From NCBI GenBank assembly GCA_015233465.1, contig JADFXP010000014.1, positions 24,717 to 88,716 on the forward strand: a stretch of DNA of 64,000 nt. Direction: 5' to 3'. How positions within the stretch are numbered: position 1 is the stretch's first letter; each line of letters begins with the position of its first letter. The notes beneath the pieces were generated by a model, which saw only the letters and a program-made list of their open reading frames with translations, ran no database searches and was not told the DNA's origin. The stretch is from Candidatus Magnetominusculus dajiuhuensis. Lineage in GTDB: Bacteria; Nitrospirota; Thermodesulfovibrionia; Thermodesulfovibrionales; Magnetobacteriaceae. Below are positions 8,271 through 18,669 of the stretch, in pieces. The position numbers and the translations under genes were made by a program.

Positions 8271-9578
8271 TCAGCCTCTTCTACCTCTGACCCTGCCTTT
8301 TTTCAAAAGACCGTCATATGAACGCGTTATCAAATGTGACTCAATCTGAGAAACTGTATCTAAGGCTACTCCAACAACAATTAATAATGATGTGCCTCCA
8401 AAATAAAATGGAACATTGAATTTTGTAATCAATATCTCAGGTATAACGCATACCATAGATAAATAAATAGCTCCAACAAATGTCAATCTTGAAAGCACAC
8501 GATATATATAATCGGATGTATTTTTACCAGGCCTTATTCCAGGAATAAACCCCCCATGTTTCTTTAGATTATCTGCAATATCAACAGGATTAAAGACAAT
8601 TGCTGTATAGAAAAAACAAAAAAATACAATCATACCAACATATAATATGGTATGAAGTATATTCCCAGGTGAAAGTTGTTTTACAAAATCCTGTACCCAA
8701 GGTATTGAAACAAATCCAGCTATAGTAGCTGGAAACATTATTATAGAGGAAGCAAAGATTGGCGGAATAACTCCAGCTGTATTTATTTTTAATGGCAAAT
8801 GAGTACTCTGACCACCATACATCTTTCTGCCAACTACTCTTTTTGCATACTGAACAGGTATCTTACGCTGACCGCGTTCCATATATATTATACCACTAAT
8901 TATTAAAATCATTATAACAAGCAATATTAACATGAAAAATATTGATAACTCACCTGCCTTTATCAAACTAAAAGAAGTCACAATTGCATGAGGCAGTCTT
9001 GCTACAATTCCAGCAAGTATTATTAAAGAAATTCCATTACCAATTCCTCTCTCAGTGATCTGTTCACCAAGCCACATTATAAAAGCAGTGCCAGCTGATA
9101 AGGTTATTACAGTAGTTAATCGAAATCCCCAGCCCGGAGACTGAATAAATTGTCCATTAGCCATCTTTTCAAGACCAACAGATATTGCAAAGGATTGAAT
9201 TATACTAATAACAATAGTGGCATATCTGGTATATTGGGTGATTTTCTTGCGGCCTTCCTCACCTTCCTTCGCGAGTTTGCCAATTGCTGGAATGACAATC
9301 GTCAATAATTGAAATATAATAGAAGCACTGATATATGGCATTATACCGAGTGCAAATATGGTTACCTTTGAAAGGGCACCTCCGGAAAACATATCAAAGA
9401 AGCCCATTAATGCACTGCTTTTAGCAATCAAAAACTTACTGAGTTCTTCGCCGTTGATACCTGGGGTTGGAATGTGTGCGCCAATTCTATATACAGCCAA
9501 TAATCCAAACGTGAATAGTAGTCTGTTTTTTAACTCTTCAATCTTAAAAATATTCTGAAATCTTGCAAGAACTCCCAA
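8271..9578 (-). CDS. secY: Protein translocase subunit SecY
   Basis: The central channel of the Sec translocon, in the inner membrane. The 435-residue sequence has ten hydrophobic segments, the plug-region YRIGAHIPTPGINGEEL near residue 30, TERGIGNGISLIILAGI near residue 173 and the C-terminal GGTSLLIVVGVALDT. It is adjacent to rplO with no gap and forms the end of the spc block. Its ATPase partner secA is also in the window at 46827. Confidence 0.97.
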   Translation of the reverse strand: MGVLARFQNIFKIEELKNRLLFTFGLLAVYRIGAHIPTPGINGEELSKFLIAKSSALMGFFDMFSGGALSKVTIFALGIMPYISASIIFQLLTIVIPAIGKLAKEGEEGRKKITQYTRYATIVISIIQSFAISVGLEKMANGQFIQSPGWGFRLTTVITLSAGTAFIMWLGEQITERGIGNGISLIILAGIVARLPHAIVTSFSLIKAGELSIFFMLILLVIMILIISGIIYMERGQRKIPVQYAKRVVGRKMYGGQSTHLPLKINTAGVIPPIFASSIIMFPATIAGFVSIPWVQDFVKQLSPGNILHTILYVGMIVFFCFFYTAIVFNPVDIADNLKKHGGFIPGIRPGKNTSDYIYRVLSRLTFVGAIYLSMVCVIPEILITKFNVPFYFGGTSLLIVVGVALDTVSQIESHLITRSYDGLLKKGRVRGRRG

Positions 9579-10022
9579 TTATACGACCTCTGCCTTACCA
9601 CCAGCAGAAGTAATCTTCGTTAGGGCGGTTTTACTAAAGGCATGAGCCTTTATTGTTAATGGTCTAGTTAATTCACCTCTGGCTAAAATCTTCACGCCTC
9701 CACTTACCTTACGTACCTGTCCCATTTCTACCAAAATCTCAGGGGTAATTACAGAAACATCCTTAAGTTTATCAAGGTCATCAAGATTTATTACAGCATA
9801 ATTGCTTGCAAAGATTGAATTATTAAACCCTCTCTTAGGAAGCCTTCTTTGAAGAGGCATCTGACCGCCTTCAAATCCAGGCCCTTTGCCTCTGCCTGAC
9901 CTAGCCTTTTGACCCTTATGACCGTGGCAAGAGGTCTTCCCATGCCCAGAACCAGGGCCTCTGCCTATACGTTTTTTACGTCTTGTACTGCCTTCTTTTG
10001 GTTTAAGTTCATTTATTTTCAT
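9579..10022 (-). CDS. rplO: 50S ribosomal protein L15
   Basis: L15 is a late-assembly 23S rRNA binder. The basic glycine-rich N-terminus (RIGRGPGSGHGKTSCHGHKG, GFEGGQMPLQRRLPKRGF) is diagnostic, and the C-terminal half (VSGGVKILARGELTRPLTIKAHAF) is the globular domain. 147 aa is normal. A candidate promoter lies 27 nt upstream, in a 166-nt gap after rpmD that is unusual for this operon. Confidence 0.97.
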   Translation of the reverse strand: MKINELKPKEGSTRRKKRIGRGPGSGHGKTSCHGHKGQKARSGRGKGPGFEGGQMPLQRRLPKRGFNNSIFASNYAVINLDDLDKLKDVSVITPEILVEMGQVRKVSGGVKILARGELTRPLTIKAHAFSKTALTKITSAGGKAEVV

Positions 10023-10048
10023 GTCAAAATCCTCTTTGTCAAATTATT

Positions 10049-10077
10049 ACCATATAATCTTTAAACAATGGTGTCAA
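10049..10077 (-). promoter_or_regulatory. Candidate internal sigma-70 promoter before rplO-secY-map
   Basis: On the minus strand TTGACA (10077-10072), a 17-nt spacer and TATGGT (10054-10049) sit in the 166-nt AT-rich gap between rpmD and rplO. The -35 is perfect and the -10 matches at four of six positions. It could raise secY expression independently of the ribosomal genes upstream. Confidence 0.5.
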
Positions 10078-10188
10078 ATTACATTTTATAATTATTATTT
10101 CTTTACCATTAATTAAGTATAACTTTAATTCAGCTTATTTATAATATAAACATAATAACATCTATTTCAGTTATTCATACATCCTATC

Positions 10189-10371
10189 TTAACTATCAGG
10201 GGAATTCACGATACTAAGCAAATGAGCAACTCTCAAAATCATACCTTTAGTTGCAGGAATATCTTTCATCTTTACAGTCTTACCGATTCTTGTTAGTCCC
10301 ATAGCGATTAGTGTTTTCTTCGCTATTGGTTTATTACCTATTGGACTTTTTTTCAATGTTATCAAAAGCAT
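10189..10371 (-). CDS. rpmD: 50S ribosomal protein L30
   Basis: A 60-residue L30: LLITLKKSPIGNKPIAKKTL, then LGLTRIGKTV-like MGLTRIGKTVKMKD and GMILRVAHLLSIV. The start is the ATG at 10369-10371 because AGGGG lies 7 nt before it; a seven-codon longer frame exists but has no site. It follows rpsE by 24 nt. Confidence 0.95.
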   Translation of the reverse strand: MLLITLKKSPIGNKPIAKKTLIAMGLTRIGKTVKMKDIPATKGMILRVAHLLSIVNSPDS

Positions 10372-10395
10372 ATTATAACCCCTATTAAGCAACTA

Positions 10396-10890
10396 CTAAT
10401 TTTGAGTTGATAGTTTTCCTACAATCCTCATAACTGTCTCTGGATCTTGAAGCCTGCTTAATCCATCAAATGCAGCCTTTAAACAATTAAAAGCATTATT
10501 ACTTCCTATTGATTTAGCAACAACGTTATGCACTCCTGATACCTCAAGCACTGCCCTGACAGGACCTCCTGCAATTATACCTGTACCATCTCTTCCAGGG
10601 TTCATTACAACTTTTCCTGCTCCAAATCGTCCCATTATTCTATGCGGTATAGTGCCGTCTTTGATAGGAAATTGTACAAGAGATCTTTTAGCTTTATCAA
10701 CTGCCTTTCGTATAGCTTCAGGTACTTCATTAGCTTTACCTTTGCCTAATCCTACTGTACCATTACTATCTCCAACTACTACAAGCGCTGTAAAAGAAAA
10801 ACGCCTTCCGCCTTTTACAACCTTTGCAACTCTATTAATAAAGATTACCTTTTCTGTTAGAGTAAGTTTATTTGGGTCAATTTTTCCCAT
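10396..10890 (-). CDS. rpsE: 30S ribosomal protein S5
   Basis: S5 lines the mRNA entry and helps translational accuracy. [20 protein letters not shown] is the dsRNA-binding-like domain start, [18 protein letters not shown] and [20 protein letters not shown] the second domain. Length 164 aa is normal. The 78-nt gap to rplR holds no gene. Confidence 0.97.
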   Translation of the reverse strand: MGKIDPNKLTLTEKVIFINRVAKVVKGGRRFSFTALVVVGDSNGTVGLGKGKANEVPEAIRKAVDKAKRSLVQFPIKDGTIPHRIMGRFGAGKVVMNPGRDGTGIIAGGPVRAVLEVSGVHNVVAKSIGSNNAFNCLKAAFDGLSRLQDPETVMRIVGKLSTQN

Positions 10891-10968
10891 TAATTCTCCT
10901 TGCCCTCCTTGATGCAGGCCATTCTATAAGTCACTATATTAATATTCAAATATTTCATTTTCTATCTA

Positions 10969-11331
10969 TTAAAATATTAAACCAGCTGCGCGAGCTGCTT
11001 CAGATAGAGCTTTAACTCTGCCATGATATTTAAAGCCACCTCTATCAAAAACTACACTAGTAATACCCTTTTCCTTAGCACGCTTAGCAATTAATCCACC
11101 AACTAAAGTAGATGATTTGATATTTCCTTTATGCCCAGTAATTTCTTTAACTTCTTTATCAAGTGTTGATGCTGCAACTAAGGTTGCACCATTAGTATCA
11201 TCAATCAACTGAGCATAAATATGATTGAGACTCCTAAAAACAGATAACCGCGGCCTTTGAAGGCTTCCATGTACTTTTACACGTATCCTTCTATGCCTTG
11301 TATTTCGTGATATTATTTTAGTTGTAGCCAA
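10969..11331 (-). CDS. rplR: 50S ribosomal protein L18
   Basis: L18 binds 5S rRNA with L5 and L25. [33 protein letters not shown] and the C-terminal [20 protein letters not shown] are diagnostic. 120 aa is the usual length. It lies 14 nt after rplF. Confidence 0.97.
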   Translation of the reverse strand: MATTKIISRNTRHRRIRVKVHGSLQRPRLSVFRSLNHIYAQLIDDTNGATLVAASTLDKEVKEITGHKGNIKSSTLVGGLIAKRAKEKGITSVVFDRGGFKYHGRVKALSEAARAAGLIF

Positions 11332-11345
11332 TCTGCTTACTTCTC

Positions 11346-11888
11346 CTATTTAGTACCTGTCTTACCAGGCTTTAATTTAATTGTCTCATTAGCGTATCTT
11401 ACGCCTTTTCCTTTGTAAGCATCAGGAGATCTTAACCCGCGCAATTTTGCTGCTATTTGCCCTAATTGCTGCTTATCAATGCCTTTTAGTGATATCTTTG
11501 TCTGTTTTTTATCTACCTCAGCGGTTACCCCTGTAGGCAATGGATATTCTACTGGATGAGAAAAACCAAGAGAAAACTCAAGAGTATTACCTTTTGCCTG
11601 CGCCCTATAACCAACTCCAATCAACTCAAGCTCTCTTATATATCCATCAGAAACGCCTTTAACCATGTTATTAATCATAGATCTTGTAAGACCATGTAAA
11701 GACCTATCCATCTTTGAATCAGATATTCTTTCTACTATAATCTTGTCACCCTCTAATTTAACTTTTATACGAGGTGAACATTTAAAGTTAAGCTGCCCTT
11801 TGGCGCCTTTCACATCTATATCAGTATCTTTTATATTAACCTTGACACCAGTAGGCACTGTGATAGGTTGTTTACCAATTCGAGACAT
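11346..11888 (-). CDS. rplF: 50S ribosomal protein L6
   Basis: L6 stands near the factor-binding site of the large subunit. It has the typical duplicated fold with [17 protein letters not shown], the [11 protein letters not shown] motif near residue 85 and [20 protein letters not shown] at the end. The ATG at 11886-11888 is preferred over an in-frame TTG one codon earlier because GAGGTG lies 5 nt upstream of the ATG. Confidence 0.96.
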   Translation of the reverse strand: MSRIGKQPITVPTGVKVNIKDTDIDVKGAKGQLNFKCSPRIKVKLEGDKIIVERISDSKMDRSLHGLTRSMINNMVKGVSDGYIRELELIGVGYRAQAKGNTLEFSLGFSHPVEYPLPTGVTAEVDKKQTKISLKGIDKQQLGQIAAKLRGLRSPDAYKGKGVRYANETIKLKPGKTGTK

Positions 11889-11964
11889 CAATCACCTCAA
11901 GATATTCTTTTTTTCAATTTACTATTTCGTATTATTATTTTATTATTCTTCGCTATTCTAAGCG

Positions 11965-12357
11965 CTACCAAACTGTACAGAGCAACTCACCGCCAACCTT
12001 TTGCGCCCTGCATTCATTATCACTAATAATTCCCTTAGGCGTTGATACAATTGATACACCAACCCCGCCCATCACCTGCGGGACTTCTCTATATCCAACA
12101 TAAACTCTTCTACCAGGCTTACTTACTCTCTTTAACCCAGAGAGGACACTTTTATTTTCAAAATATTTTAAGGATATCCTTAAAACACCTTGTTTTTTAT
12201 CTTTTAGAATTTTATATGCCCGTATAAATCCTTCATCTTTTAATAACTTGGCGATCTCCAACTTCATACGTGAAGCAGGAATATCAACCTTATCAGACTT
12301 ATTCATAACCGCATTTCTAACTCTTGTCAACATATCTGCTATTGGATCTGTCAGCAT
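11965..12357 (-). CDS. rpsH: 30S ribosomal protein S8
   Basis: S8 is a primary 16S rRNA binder and the translational repressor of the spc operon in E. coli. DPIADMLTRVRNAVMNKSDK at the N-terminus and VGVSIVSTPKGIISDNECR at the C-terminal RNA-binding end are diagnostic. 130 aa is normal. Confidence 0.97.
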   Translation of the reverse strand: MLTDPIADMLTRVRNAVMNKSDKVDIPASRMKLEIAKLLKDEGFIRAYKILKDKKQGVLRISLKYFENKSVLSGLKRVSKPGRRVYVGYREVPQVMGGVGVSIVSTPKGIISDNECRAQKVGGELLCTVW

Positions 12358-12423
12358 CTTACTCCTCTACCTTGTCACACTTAATGTATACGTCTATATT
12401 TATTTTATAAGCAGATTCAACCT

Positions 12424-12609
12424 CTACCAACTTGACTTTGTCACACCCGGTATCTTGCCTTGAAGTGACAACAATCTAAAACATATCCTGCACATATCAA
12501 ATTTTCTTAGATAACCATTTGGCCGCCCGCATAAATTACATCTATTATATGCTCTAACCTTAAATTTTGGCTTACGTTTAGCCTTTTCTATTAAACAAGT
12601 CTTGGCCAT
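12424..12609 (-). CDS. rpsN: 30S ribosomal protein S14, zinc type
   Basis: The short 61-residue form with a complete CxxC...CxxC zinc site ([11 protein letters not shown] and MCRICFR), as in Gram-positives and many non-E. coli Gram-negatives. It is located between rplE and rpsH, its standard place. The first residues [20 protein letters not shown] match the family. Confidence 0.96.
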   Translation of the reverse strand: MAKTCLIEKAKRKPKFKVRAYNRCNLCGRPNGYLRKFDMCRICFRLLSLQGKIPGVTKSSW

Positions 12610-12639
12610 AAATCTCCTTAAATATCATATTGTTAAAAC

Positions 12640-13182
12640 TCATTTTGCAAAAGGCATCCCAAATTGTTTAAGCAACTCACGCGCTTCATTATCAGTTTTT
12701 GCTGTAGTACAAATAACCACATCAAGGCCATGTACCATTTCAACTTTATCATAATCTATCTCTGGAAATATATACTGCTCCTTAATCCCAATAGAATAAT
12801 TGCCTCTTCCATCAAAGGACTTAGCAGATACACCACGAAAATCCCTAATACTTGGGAGAGTGAGCGATATTAATCTATCTATAAATTCATACATCTTTTC
12901 ACCACGCAAAGTCACCTTACAACCTATTGGCATACCTTCACGTAATTTAAATGTTGCGATTGATTTTTTAGCCTTAGTAATTACAGCCTTTTGTCCAGTA
13001 ACCATCTCAAGCTCGATTCGAGCAGCATCTAATAACTTTATGTTTTGAATCGCCTCACCTAATCCAACATTTAGAACTACCTTTTCTAGTTTAGGAACCT
13101 GCATCACATTTTTATATGATAGCAAGCTTTTGAGTGCAGGTACAATCTCTGCCTTATATTTTTCTCTTAAACGGGAAGCCAT
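12640..13182 (-). CDS. rplE: 50S ribosomal protein L5
   Basis: L5 carries 5S rRNA to the large subunit. [37 protein letters not shown] and [17 protein letters not shown] are conserved. The true start is taken as ATG 13180-13182 ([17 protein letters not shown]), nine codons inside a longer frame; a GGAGGGG stretch lies 14 nt upstream and overlaps the end of rplX, which is somewhat distant. Confidence 0.94.
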   Translation of the reverse strand: MASRLREKYKAEIVPALKSLLSYKNVMQVPKLEKVVLNVGLGEAIQNIKLLDAARIELEMVTGQKAVITKAKKSIATFKLREGMPIGCKVTLRGEKMYEFIDRLISLTLPSIRDFRGVSAKSFDGRGNYSIGIKEQYIFPEIDYDKVEMVHGLDVVICTTAKTDNEARELLKQFGMPFAK

Positions 13183-13187
13183 AGCGG

Positions 13188-13505
13188 TTATTTTATCCCC
13201 TCCGAACATTTACTGCACTTACGTTCTTTTTTACCACCCTCTAATAGTCTATTTGACAATCTTACAGGTTTTTCACAATGAGGGCATATTATCATAACAT
13301 TTGAAATATGTATTGGACCCTCGCGATCTATAATTCCGCCTTGAGAATATTGTTTATTAGGCTTCATATGTTTTTTAGTTACATTGATACCCTCTATTAC
13401 AAGTCTGTCTTTCTTTGGTATCAATCGGATTACACGACCTTTTTTTCCTTTATCTTTACCAGTTAATACCAAAACAGTATCTTCTTTCTTTATACCCAAG
13501 CCCAC
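13188..13505 (-). CDS. rplX: 50S ribosomal protein L24
   Basis: L24 starts large-subunit assembly. [20 protein letters not shown] is the KOW motif and [11 protein letters not shown] the conserved loop. The C-terminal third holds CPHC and CSKC, a likely zinc ribbon that the E. coli protein lacks but many other bacteria have. The start is a GTG at 13503-13505 with AAGGAG 6 nt upstream. Confidence 0.94.
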   Translation of the reverse strand: MGLGIKKEDTVLVLTGKDKGKKGRVIRLIPKKDRLVIEGINVTKKHMKPNKQYSQGGIIDREGPIHISNVMIICPHCEKPVRLSNRLLEGGKKERKCSKCSEGIK

Positions 13506-13541
13506 AACTTTCTCCTTTATTAAATCATTTACTTACTAATT

Positions 13542-13910
13542 CTACAGCACTTCTGGTGCAAGAGATACAATCTTCATATATTCTTTCCATCTCAATTCTC
13601 TTGCTACTGGTCCAAATATTCTTGTACCTATTGGCTCTCCAGCCTGATTAATCATTACACAGGCATTTTGCTGAAATCGTATATATGTACCGTCAATTCT
13701 TCTCGTCTCTTTTCTTGTCCTCACTACAACAGCACGACCCTTTGAGCCTTTTTTAACATTGCTATCAGGAAGAGCCTCTTTAACGCTTACTACTATTATA
13801 TCGCCAATTCTGGCGTATCTTTTCTTATAACCTCCAAGTACCTTTATACACATAACCTTTTTGGCACCTGAATTATCAGCTACATCAAGCCTAGTTTGAA
13901 CCTGAATCAT
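13542..13910 (-). CDS. rplN: 50S ribosomal protein L14
   Basis: L14 is part of the intersubunit bridge region. [39 protein letters not shown] and FGPVARELR are diagnostic; 122 aa is the usual length. The ATG lies inside the end of rpsQ (20-nt overlap), preceded by GGAG, so the two genes are coupled. Confidence 0.97.
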   Translation of the reverse strand: MIQVQTRLDVADNSGAKKVMCIKVLGGYKKRYARIGDIIVVSVKEALPDSNVKKGSKGRAVVVRTRKETRRIDGTYIRFQQNACVMINQAGEPIGTRIFGPVARELRWKEYMKIVSLAPEVL

Positions 13911-14187
13911 TGCCTGCTCCCTGCTTTTGTTTTTCTGATTTTTCTGTTTTATCTGTCAGTAATTGCACGACCGTCCATCTTTTAGTCTTACTTAGAGGTC
14001 TGGATTCAAGTATCTTAACCTTATCTCCGACATTACATAAATTCTTTTCATCATGTGCCTTAAGTTTAATGGTTCTCTTTAAGGTCTTCTTATAAAATGG
14101 ATGTTGATAGAGTCTGCTTATTACAACGACTACAGTCTTATCCATTGTATTTCTTAATACTTCACCTATATAGCTTTTTTTAGGCAT
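13891..14187 (-). CDS. rpsQ: 30S ribosomal protein S17
   Basis: A primary 16S rRNA binder with an OB fold: [36 protein letters not shown] and [19 protein letters not shown]. The protein is 98 aa, about 15 longer than E. coli, through a polar tail ([16 protein letters not shown]) whose last codons overlap the start of rplN by 20 nt; that overlap may explain the tail. Confidence 0.96.
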   Translation of the reverse strand: MPKKSYIGEVLRNTMDKTVVVVISRLYQHPFYKKTLKRTIKLKAHDEKNLCNVGDKVKILESRPLSKTKRWTVVQLLTDKTEKSEKQKQGAGNDSGSN

Positions 14188-14401
14188 TATTTTTCACCAG
14201 TTTCTTGTTTTCTTTGGACATCTTCTCTTTGGCAATTGTTTTTGCCCTTGCAATATCTCTTTTCAAAGCCCTAATTCTTAACGGATTCTGTATCTCTCCA
14301 GTTGCAGCTTGGAATCTTAAATTAAATAATTCCTTTCTCATCTCAGAGACCTTTGACGTAATCTCATCATTAGTCAATGCTCTTATCTCAGTAGGTTTCA
14401 A
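14180..14401 (-). CDS. rpmC: 50S ribosomal protein L29
   Basis: A 73-residue two-helix protein near the exit tunnel: [40 protein letters not shown] and [17 protein letters not shown]. It overlaps rpsQ by 8 nt and rplP by 4 nt, so translation is coupled along the three genes. Confidence 0.96.
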   Translation of the reverse strand: MKPTEIRALTNDEITSKVSEMRKELFNLRFQAATGEIQNPLRIRALKRDIARAKTIAKEKMSKENKKLVKNNA

Positions 14402-14817
14402 ATCAATTCCTCCTGCCTGCGTACTATTCTGGTAGAAATTGGCAATTTATATGATGCAAGCCTTAATGCTTCCATAGCTACATCCTCAGTTACGCCTGAT
14501 ATTTCATATAGAACTCTGCCTGATTTAACAACAGACACCCAATACTCTGGATTACCTTTACCTTTACCCATTCTTGTCTCAGCTGGTTTCTTCGTAATTG
14601 GTTTATCAGGAAATATCCTTATCCATAGCTTACAACCGCGCTTTGCATGTCTTGTAATTGCAATTCTCGCTGATTCTATCTGTCTGCTAGTTATCCATCC
14701 AGGCTCAAGTGCCTTTAACCCATACTCACCAAAAGATATATCTCCGCCGCGATATGCCTTTCCAGTCATGCGGCCCTTCATCATCTTTCTGTGTTTAACC
14801 TTTTTAGGCATTAACAT
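14398..14817 (-). CDS. rplP: 50S ribosomal protein L16
   Basis: L16 lies near the peptidyl transferase centre and A site. [19 protein letters not shown] is the classical N-terminus, followed by [20 protein letters not shown] and [20 protein letters not shown]. The first ATG is kept because the MLMPK start is typical and an AGGGA stretch is about 10 nt upstream. 139 aa. Confidence 0.97.
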   Translation of the reverse strand: MLMPKKVKHRKMMKGRMTGKAYRGGDISFGEYGLKALEPGWITSRQIESARIAITRHAKRGCKLWIRIFPDKPITKKPAETRMGKGKGNPEYWVSVVKSGRVLYEISGVTEDVAMEALRLASYKLPISTRIVRRQEELI

Positions 14818-14918
14818 GATATTTTTATCCCTGTAATTCTAAATAATATTTTTGTATTCTTATCAAACAGCCAATTATATCAATAATCTATATAAACGTC
14901 AAGGAAATCTTATTCCTC

Positions 14919-15563
14919 TTAAGCTACCTTTTTACCATCAGGCAATATATCACCCTTATAAATCCATACCTTTACACCTATAAGGCCAAACGTTGTCTTA
15001 GCCTCTGCAAATCCATAATCAATATCAGCTCTAAAAGTATGTAGAGGAACTCTTCCTTCTCTATACCATTCTGAACGTGCTATTTCAGCACCTGCAAGCC
15101 TACCTGCGCACATCACCTTAATCCCTAATGCTCCAAATCTTATGGATGACAGTACTGCCTTTTTCATTGCACGTCTAAATGCTACTCTCTTTTCAATCTC
15201 CATCGCTATATGTTCAGCTACCAATACTGAATCCAATTCAGGCTTTCTTACTTCCTTTATATCAATATTAATCTGCTTCCCAATATATACCTCAATCTGC
15301 TTTTTTAAACCTTCTACCTCAGTGCCTTTCTTACCAATTATAATTCCAGGACGTGCTGTATACACTATTATACGTATCTTTAGACCAGCCCTTTCAATCT
15401 CTATCTTAGAAATACCTGCATGATATAACTTCTTCTTTATAAAATCCTTTATATAGAGGTCTTCATGGAGCTGGGCAGCATATCCATTTTTCAAATACCA
15501 CCTAGAGTCCCATGTCTTGATGATTCCTAGTCTATTACCTATTGGATGTGTCTTCTGACCCAA
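14919..15563 (-). CDS. rpsC: 30S ribosomal protein S3
   Basis: S3 forms the mRNA entry with S4 and S5. [14 protein letters not shown], the KH-domain [19 protein letters not shown] loop (PGIIIGKKG) and [20 protein letters not shown] are diagnostic. 214 aa is slightly shorter than E. coli because of a short tail. The ~100-nt gap to rplP contains no gene and no clear promoter. Confidence 0.97.
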   Translation of the reverse strand: MGQKTHPIGNRLGIIKTWDSRWYLKNGYAAQLHEDLYIKDFIKKKLYHAGISKIEIERAGLKIRIIVYTARPGIIIGKKGTEVEGLKKQIEVYIGKQINIDIKEVRKPELDSVLVAEHIAMEIEKRVAFRRAMKKAVLSSIRFGALGIKVMCAGRLAGAEIARSEWYREGRVPLHTFRADIDYGFAEAKTTFGLIGVKVWIYKGDILPDGKKVA

Positions 15564-15581
15564 ACTTAACCTCCATTTATA

Positions 15582-15962
15582 TTATTTATTAATTTTCTTA
15601 TTAGTTTCAGTTTTAATTTTCTTATCTGCTTCAAGCTCTTTTAAAACTACTGTTATATGACATGATCTCTTCTTAATTACATTTGCCCTGCCCATAGCCC
15701 TAGGCATCATTCTCTTCATCACAGGACCTTGGTCTACAAATATCTTAAAAATTATCATCAGTTCAGGATCTGCCACATCCTTTTGTGCTGCATTAGCCAT
15801 TGCTGATTTTAATGTCGAAAGCACCAAACCAGCTGCTCGATATGGCATAAACTTTAACATTACCTCTGCCTCAGAAGCAGTCTTGCCTCTTAGAAGTTTA
15901 GTAACCCTGCGTACTTTTCTTGGGGTCACCCTTGCATATCTTAAAATAGCCTTTGTTTCCAT
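15582..15962 (-). CDS. rplV: 50S ribosomal protein L22
   Basis: L22 lines the exit tunnel through its long hairpin. RYARVTPRKVRRVTKLLRG and the hairpin region MKRMMPRAMGRANVIKKRS are diagnostic. The C-terminus adds a lysine-rich tail (DKKIKTETNKKINK). 126 aa. It is directly adjacent to rpsS. Confidence 0.96.
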   Translation of the reverse strand: METKAILRYARVTPRKVRRVTKLLRGKTASEAEVMLKFMPYRAAGLVLSTLKSAMANAAQKDVADPELMIIFKIFVDQGPVMKRMMPRAMGRANVIKKRSCHITVVLKELEADKKIKTETNKKINK

Positions 15963-16250
15963 TTATTTCACTTTTACCTTAGCAGTCTTAGTAGAACCAG
16001 CATGTCCTTTAAAGGTTCTTGTTGGTGAAAATTCACCAAGTTTATGCCCAACTAAGTTTTCAGTAACATATACTGGTATAAACTTACGTCCATTATGAAC
16101 TGCGAATGTTATATTAATAAACTCAGGCAAAATAGTTGAACGCCTTGACCAGGTCTTTATGACCTTTTTTTCACCAGTCTTACTAATTACTTCAACCTTC
16201 TTCCTTAGATGTTCGTCCACAAAAGGGCCTTTTTTAACAGACCTTGGCAT
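15963..16250 (-). CDS. rpsS: 30S ribosomal protein S19
   Basis: S19 sits in the head of the small subunit with S13. [40 protein letters not shown] and [19 protein letters not shown] are nearly invariant. 95 aa. It is 2 nt downstream of rplB. Confidence 0.97.
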   Translation of the reverse strand: MPRSVKKGPFVDEHLRKKVEVISKTGEKKVIKTWSRRSTILPEFINITFAVHNGRKFIPVYVTENLVGHKLGEFSPTRTFKGHAGSTKTAKVKVK

Positions 16251-16252
16251 AG

Positions 16253-17071
16253 TTACCTCTTTCTCTTTATAATGAATTTATCTGTTTGTTTATTTTTTCT
16301 CGTCTTAACACCCTCTGGCTTACCCCATGGACTGCATGGAGGCCTACCGCCGGAACTCTTACCTTCTCCACCACCTAATGGATGATCTATTGGATTCATA
16401 GCAACGCCTCTGACTGTTGATTTCTTACCAAGCCAACGTACTCTTCCAGCCTTGCCATACGATATATTTTCATGATCTGTATTACTAACCTGACCAACAG
16501 TTGCCATACATATTGAAGGAATCAATCTCATCTCACCAGATGCTAGCTTGACATGACAATATTTCACATCTCTTGCAACTAATTGTGCCTGTGTACCAGC
16601 GCTTCTTACGAGCTTTGCACCTTGTCCTGGCTTTAATTCTATATTATGTATAATCGTACCAAGCGGAATATCCTTTAATGCAAGTGCATTACCAATCTTG
16701 ATTTCTGCTTGAGGCCCAGAATTTATAGGGTCTCCAACCTTCAGCCCCTCAGGTGATATTATATAACGTCTCTCACCATCTTTATATTTTAATAAAGCTA
16801 TCCTTGCAGACCTATTTGGATCATACTCAATCGTCTCAACTATAGCCATTATTCCAATCTTATCTCTTTTAAAATCTATCTTTCTATAATGTCTTTTATG
16901 ACCGCCGCTGCGCTGCCACATTGTGATTCGACCAGTATTATTTCTGCCGCCATTTTTCTTTAGCGGTTCCAATAATGGTTTAAAGGGTGTTGTAGTAGTT
17001 ATTTCCTTAAAGTCCGAAATCGTCTGAAATCTCTGTCCAGGAGAAGTCGGTCTTAATCTTCTTATGCCCAT
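16253..17071 (-). CDS. rplB: 50S ribosomal protein L2
   Basis: L2 helps form the peptidyl transferase centre and intersubunit bridges. [39 protein letters not shown] and the C-terminal [20 protein letters not shown], including the conserved His of the PIDHP motif, are present. 272 aa is normal. Confidence 0.97.
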   Translation of the reverse strand: MGIRRLRPTSPGQRFQTISDFKEITTTTPFKPLLEPLKKNGGRNNTGRITMWQRSGGHKRHYRKIDFKRDKIGIMAIVETIEYDPNRSARIALLKYKDGERRYIISPEGLKVGDPINSGPQAEIKIGNALALKDIPLGTIIHNIELKPGQGAKLVRSAGTQAQLVARDVKYCHVKLASGEMRLIPSICMATVGQVSNTDHENISYGKAGRVRWLGKKSTVRGVAMNPIDHPLGGGEGKSSGGRPPCSPWGKPEGVKTRKNKQTDKFIIKRKR

Positions 17072-17100
17072 CTCAGTTGTCCCTTTTTAATCTTCATCTA

Positions 17101-17394
17101 TTAGTGCATTCCTTCAACAAAATCAAGTGTTTGACCTTTTTGAAGGGTTATTATTGCCTTTTTCTTCTTACTTGTTCTTCCATATGAGCGACCATATCTC
17201 TTTAATTTTCCATCACTGCGAATTGTCGCTACCTTTTCAACTTTGACCTTAAATATCGTCTCAAATGCCTTTTTTATCTCAACCTTATTGGCATCTGTTG
17301 ACACCTCAACAATCAACTTATTCTCACTTTCCTTAAGAACCATACTCTTTTCAGTAAGATACGGTTTTATTATTATTGTATATAAGTCTTTCAT
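17101..17394 (-). CDS. rplW: 50S ribosomal protein L23
   Basis: L23 stands at the tunnel exit and docks trigger factor and SRP. YTIIIKPYLTEKSMVLKESE and VSTDANKVEIKKAFETIFKV are the conserved N-terminal blocks. 97 aa. It lies 2 nt after rplD. Confidence 0.96.
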   Translation of the reverse strand: MKDLYTIIIKPYLTEKSMVLKESENKLIVEVSTDANKVEIKKAFETIFKVKVEKVATIRSDGKLKRYGRSYGRTSKKKKAIITLQKGQTLDFVEGMH

Positions 17395-17396
17395 AT

Positions 17397-18050
17397 CTAC
17401 GCATCTACCTTAAGAAGCCTATTATTAATTACTTCCAAAGCCCCTTTTATTATGATTACCTTATCATGATTTAATACATCATATGTAGTTATATCAATAG
17501 CCTTTGCTACATCTATATTTATTAAGTTTCTTGATGACATTACTATGTTATCATCTCTGTCTTCTAATACAATCAAAACACTTTGTCTTGCAAGCCCTAA
17601 TCCATTCAATACATTCAACATTTTCTTGGTGCTTGGCTTGTTATTTTCAGCAAACATAGAACTCATAGTATCTAATACTATTATCTCACCATTACTAAAT
17701 TTTGAAGAAAGAGCATTTTTTAGTGCAAGCCTTTTAACTTTCTTATTTAAATTATATGAATAATCTCTTGGTGATGGACCAAATGTTGTTGCTCCACCCT
17801 TCCATATCGTAGATCGTGAACTTCCGTGCCTTGCCCTACCTGTATGTTTTTGCTTCCAAGGTTTTTTACCACCGCCCCTAACCATACCAATTGTCTTTGT
17901 GGCATGTGTACCTTGGCGTTGATTGGCTAAGAAATTTACAACTGCGGTATGCAGTATTTCCCCATTAACCTCACAACCATATATCTCTTTTGAAATATTG
18001 ATCTTACCCTTTGGGTTATTGTCTATGCCTATTACTTGAGTCTCTATCAT
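17397..18050 (-). CDS. rplD: 50S ribosomal protein L4
   Basis: L4 reaches into the exit tunnel and, in E. coli, represses the S10 operon. RQGTHATKTIGMVRGGGKKPWKQKHTGRARHGS (split motif, residues ~50-83) is the conserved tunnel loop. The start is placed at ATG 18048-18050 (MIETQVIGIDN), 30 codons inside a longer frame that overlaps rplC, which leaves 1 nt between the genes. 217 aa. Confidence 0.95.
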   Translation of the reverse strand: MIETQVIGIDNNPKGKINISKEIYGCEVNGEILHTAVVNFLANQRQGTHATKTIGMVRGGGKKPWKQKHTGRARHGSSRSTIWKGGATTFGPSPRDYSYNLNKKVKRLALKNALSSKFSNGEIIVLDTMSSMFAENNKPSTKKMLNVLNGLGLARQSVLIVLEDRDDNIVMSSRNLINIDVAKAIDITTYDVLNHDKVIIIKGALEVINNRLLKVDA

Positions 18051-18051
18051 A

Positions 18052-18669
18052 TTATAACTGTTTCCTAACCTCAACCAATGTTCCCTTATGACCAGGGACT
18101 GCTCCCTTAATAATAAGTAAATTCTGCTGTGGTTTAACATCTATAATTATTACGTTTTTAACGCTTATCCTGACCGATCCCATATGACCAGGCATTCCTT
18201 TATTTTTCCATACTCGTGAAGGAAACGAACTTGCGCCAATTGAGCCCGGCGCACGGTTAAACATTGAACCATGTGACCCAGGACCGCCTGAATAGTTAAG
18301 TCTCTTCATTACGCCTTGAAAACCTTTGCCTTTAGAAACTGCACTAATTAATACCTTATCACCTGCAGCAAATCCATCAACGGTTACCATGTCTCCAACT
18401 TTTGCAGCACTATCAAGACTAAACTCCTTAAATACACCATAAGGCTTCACTCCACTCTTGTCACATGCGCCTTTTAATGCTTTATTTATCATTTTTTGTT
18501 TCTTTAATTCATTAAACCCTAATTTTACCGCCTCGTAACCATCACGCTCAACAGTTTTTACCTGCACTACACAGCATGGACCAGCCTCTATAAGTGTAAC
18601 AGGTATCACTGTACCGTCTTCCTTATATATATGGGACATCCCTATTTTTTTTCCAATTATTCCATTCAC
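18052..18669 (-). CDS. rplC: 50S ribosomal protein L3
   Basis: An early assembly protein of the large subunit. [20 protein letters not shown] at the N-terminus and [20 protein letters not shown] in the extended loop towards the peptidyl transferase centre are diagnostic. 205 aa. It overlaps rpsJ by 4 nt. Confidence 0.97.
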   Translation of the reverse strand: MNGIIGKKIGMSHIYKEDGTVIPVTLIEAGPCCVVQVKTVERDGYEAVKLGFNELKKQKMINKALKGACDKSGVKPYGVFKEFSLDSAAKVGDMVTVDGFAAGDKVLISAVSKGKGFQGVMKRLNYSGGPGSHGSMFNRAPGSIGASSFPSRVWKNKGMPGHMGSVRISVKNVIIIDVKPQQNLLIIKGAVPGHKGTLVEVRKQL

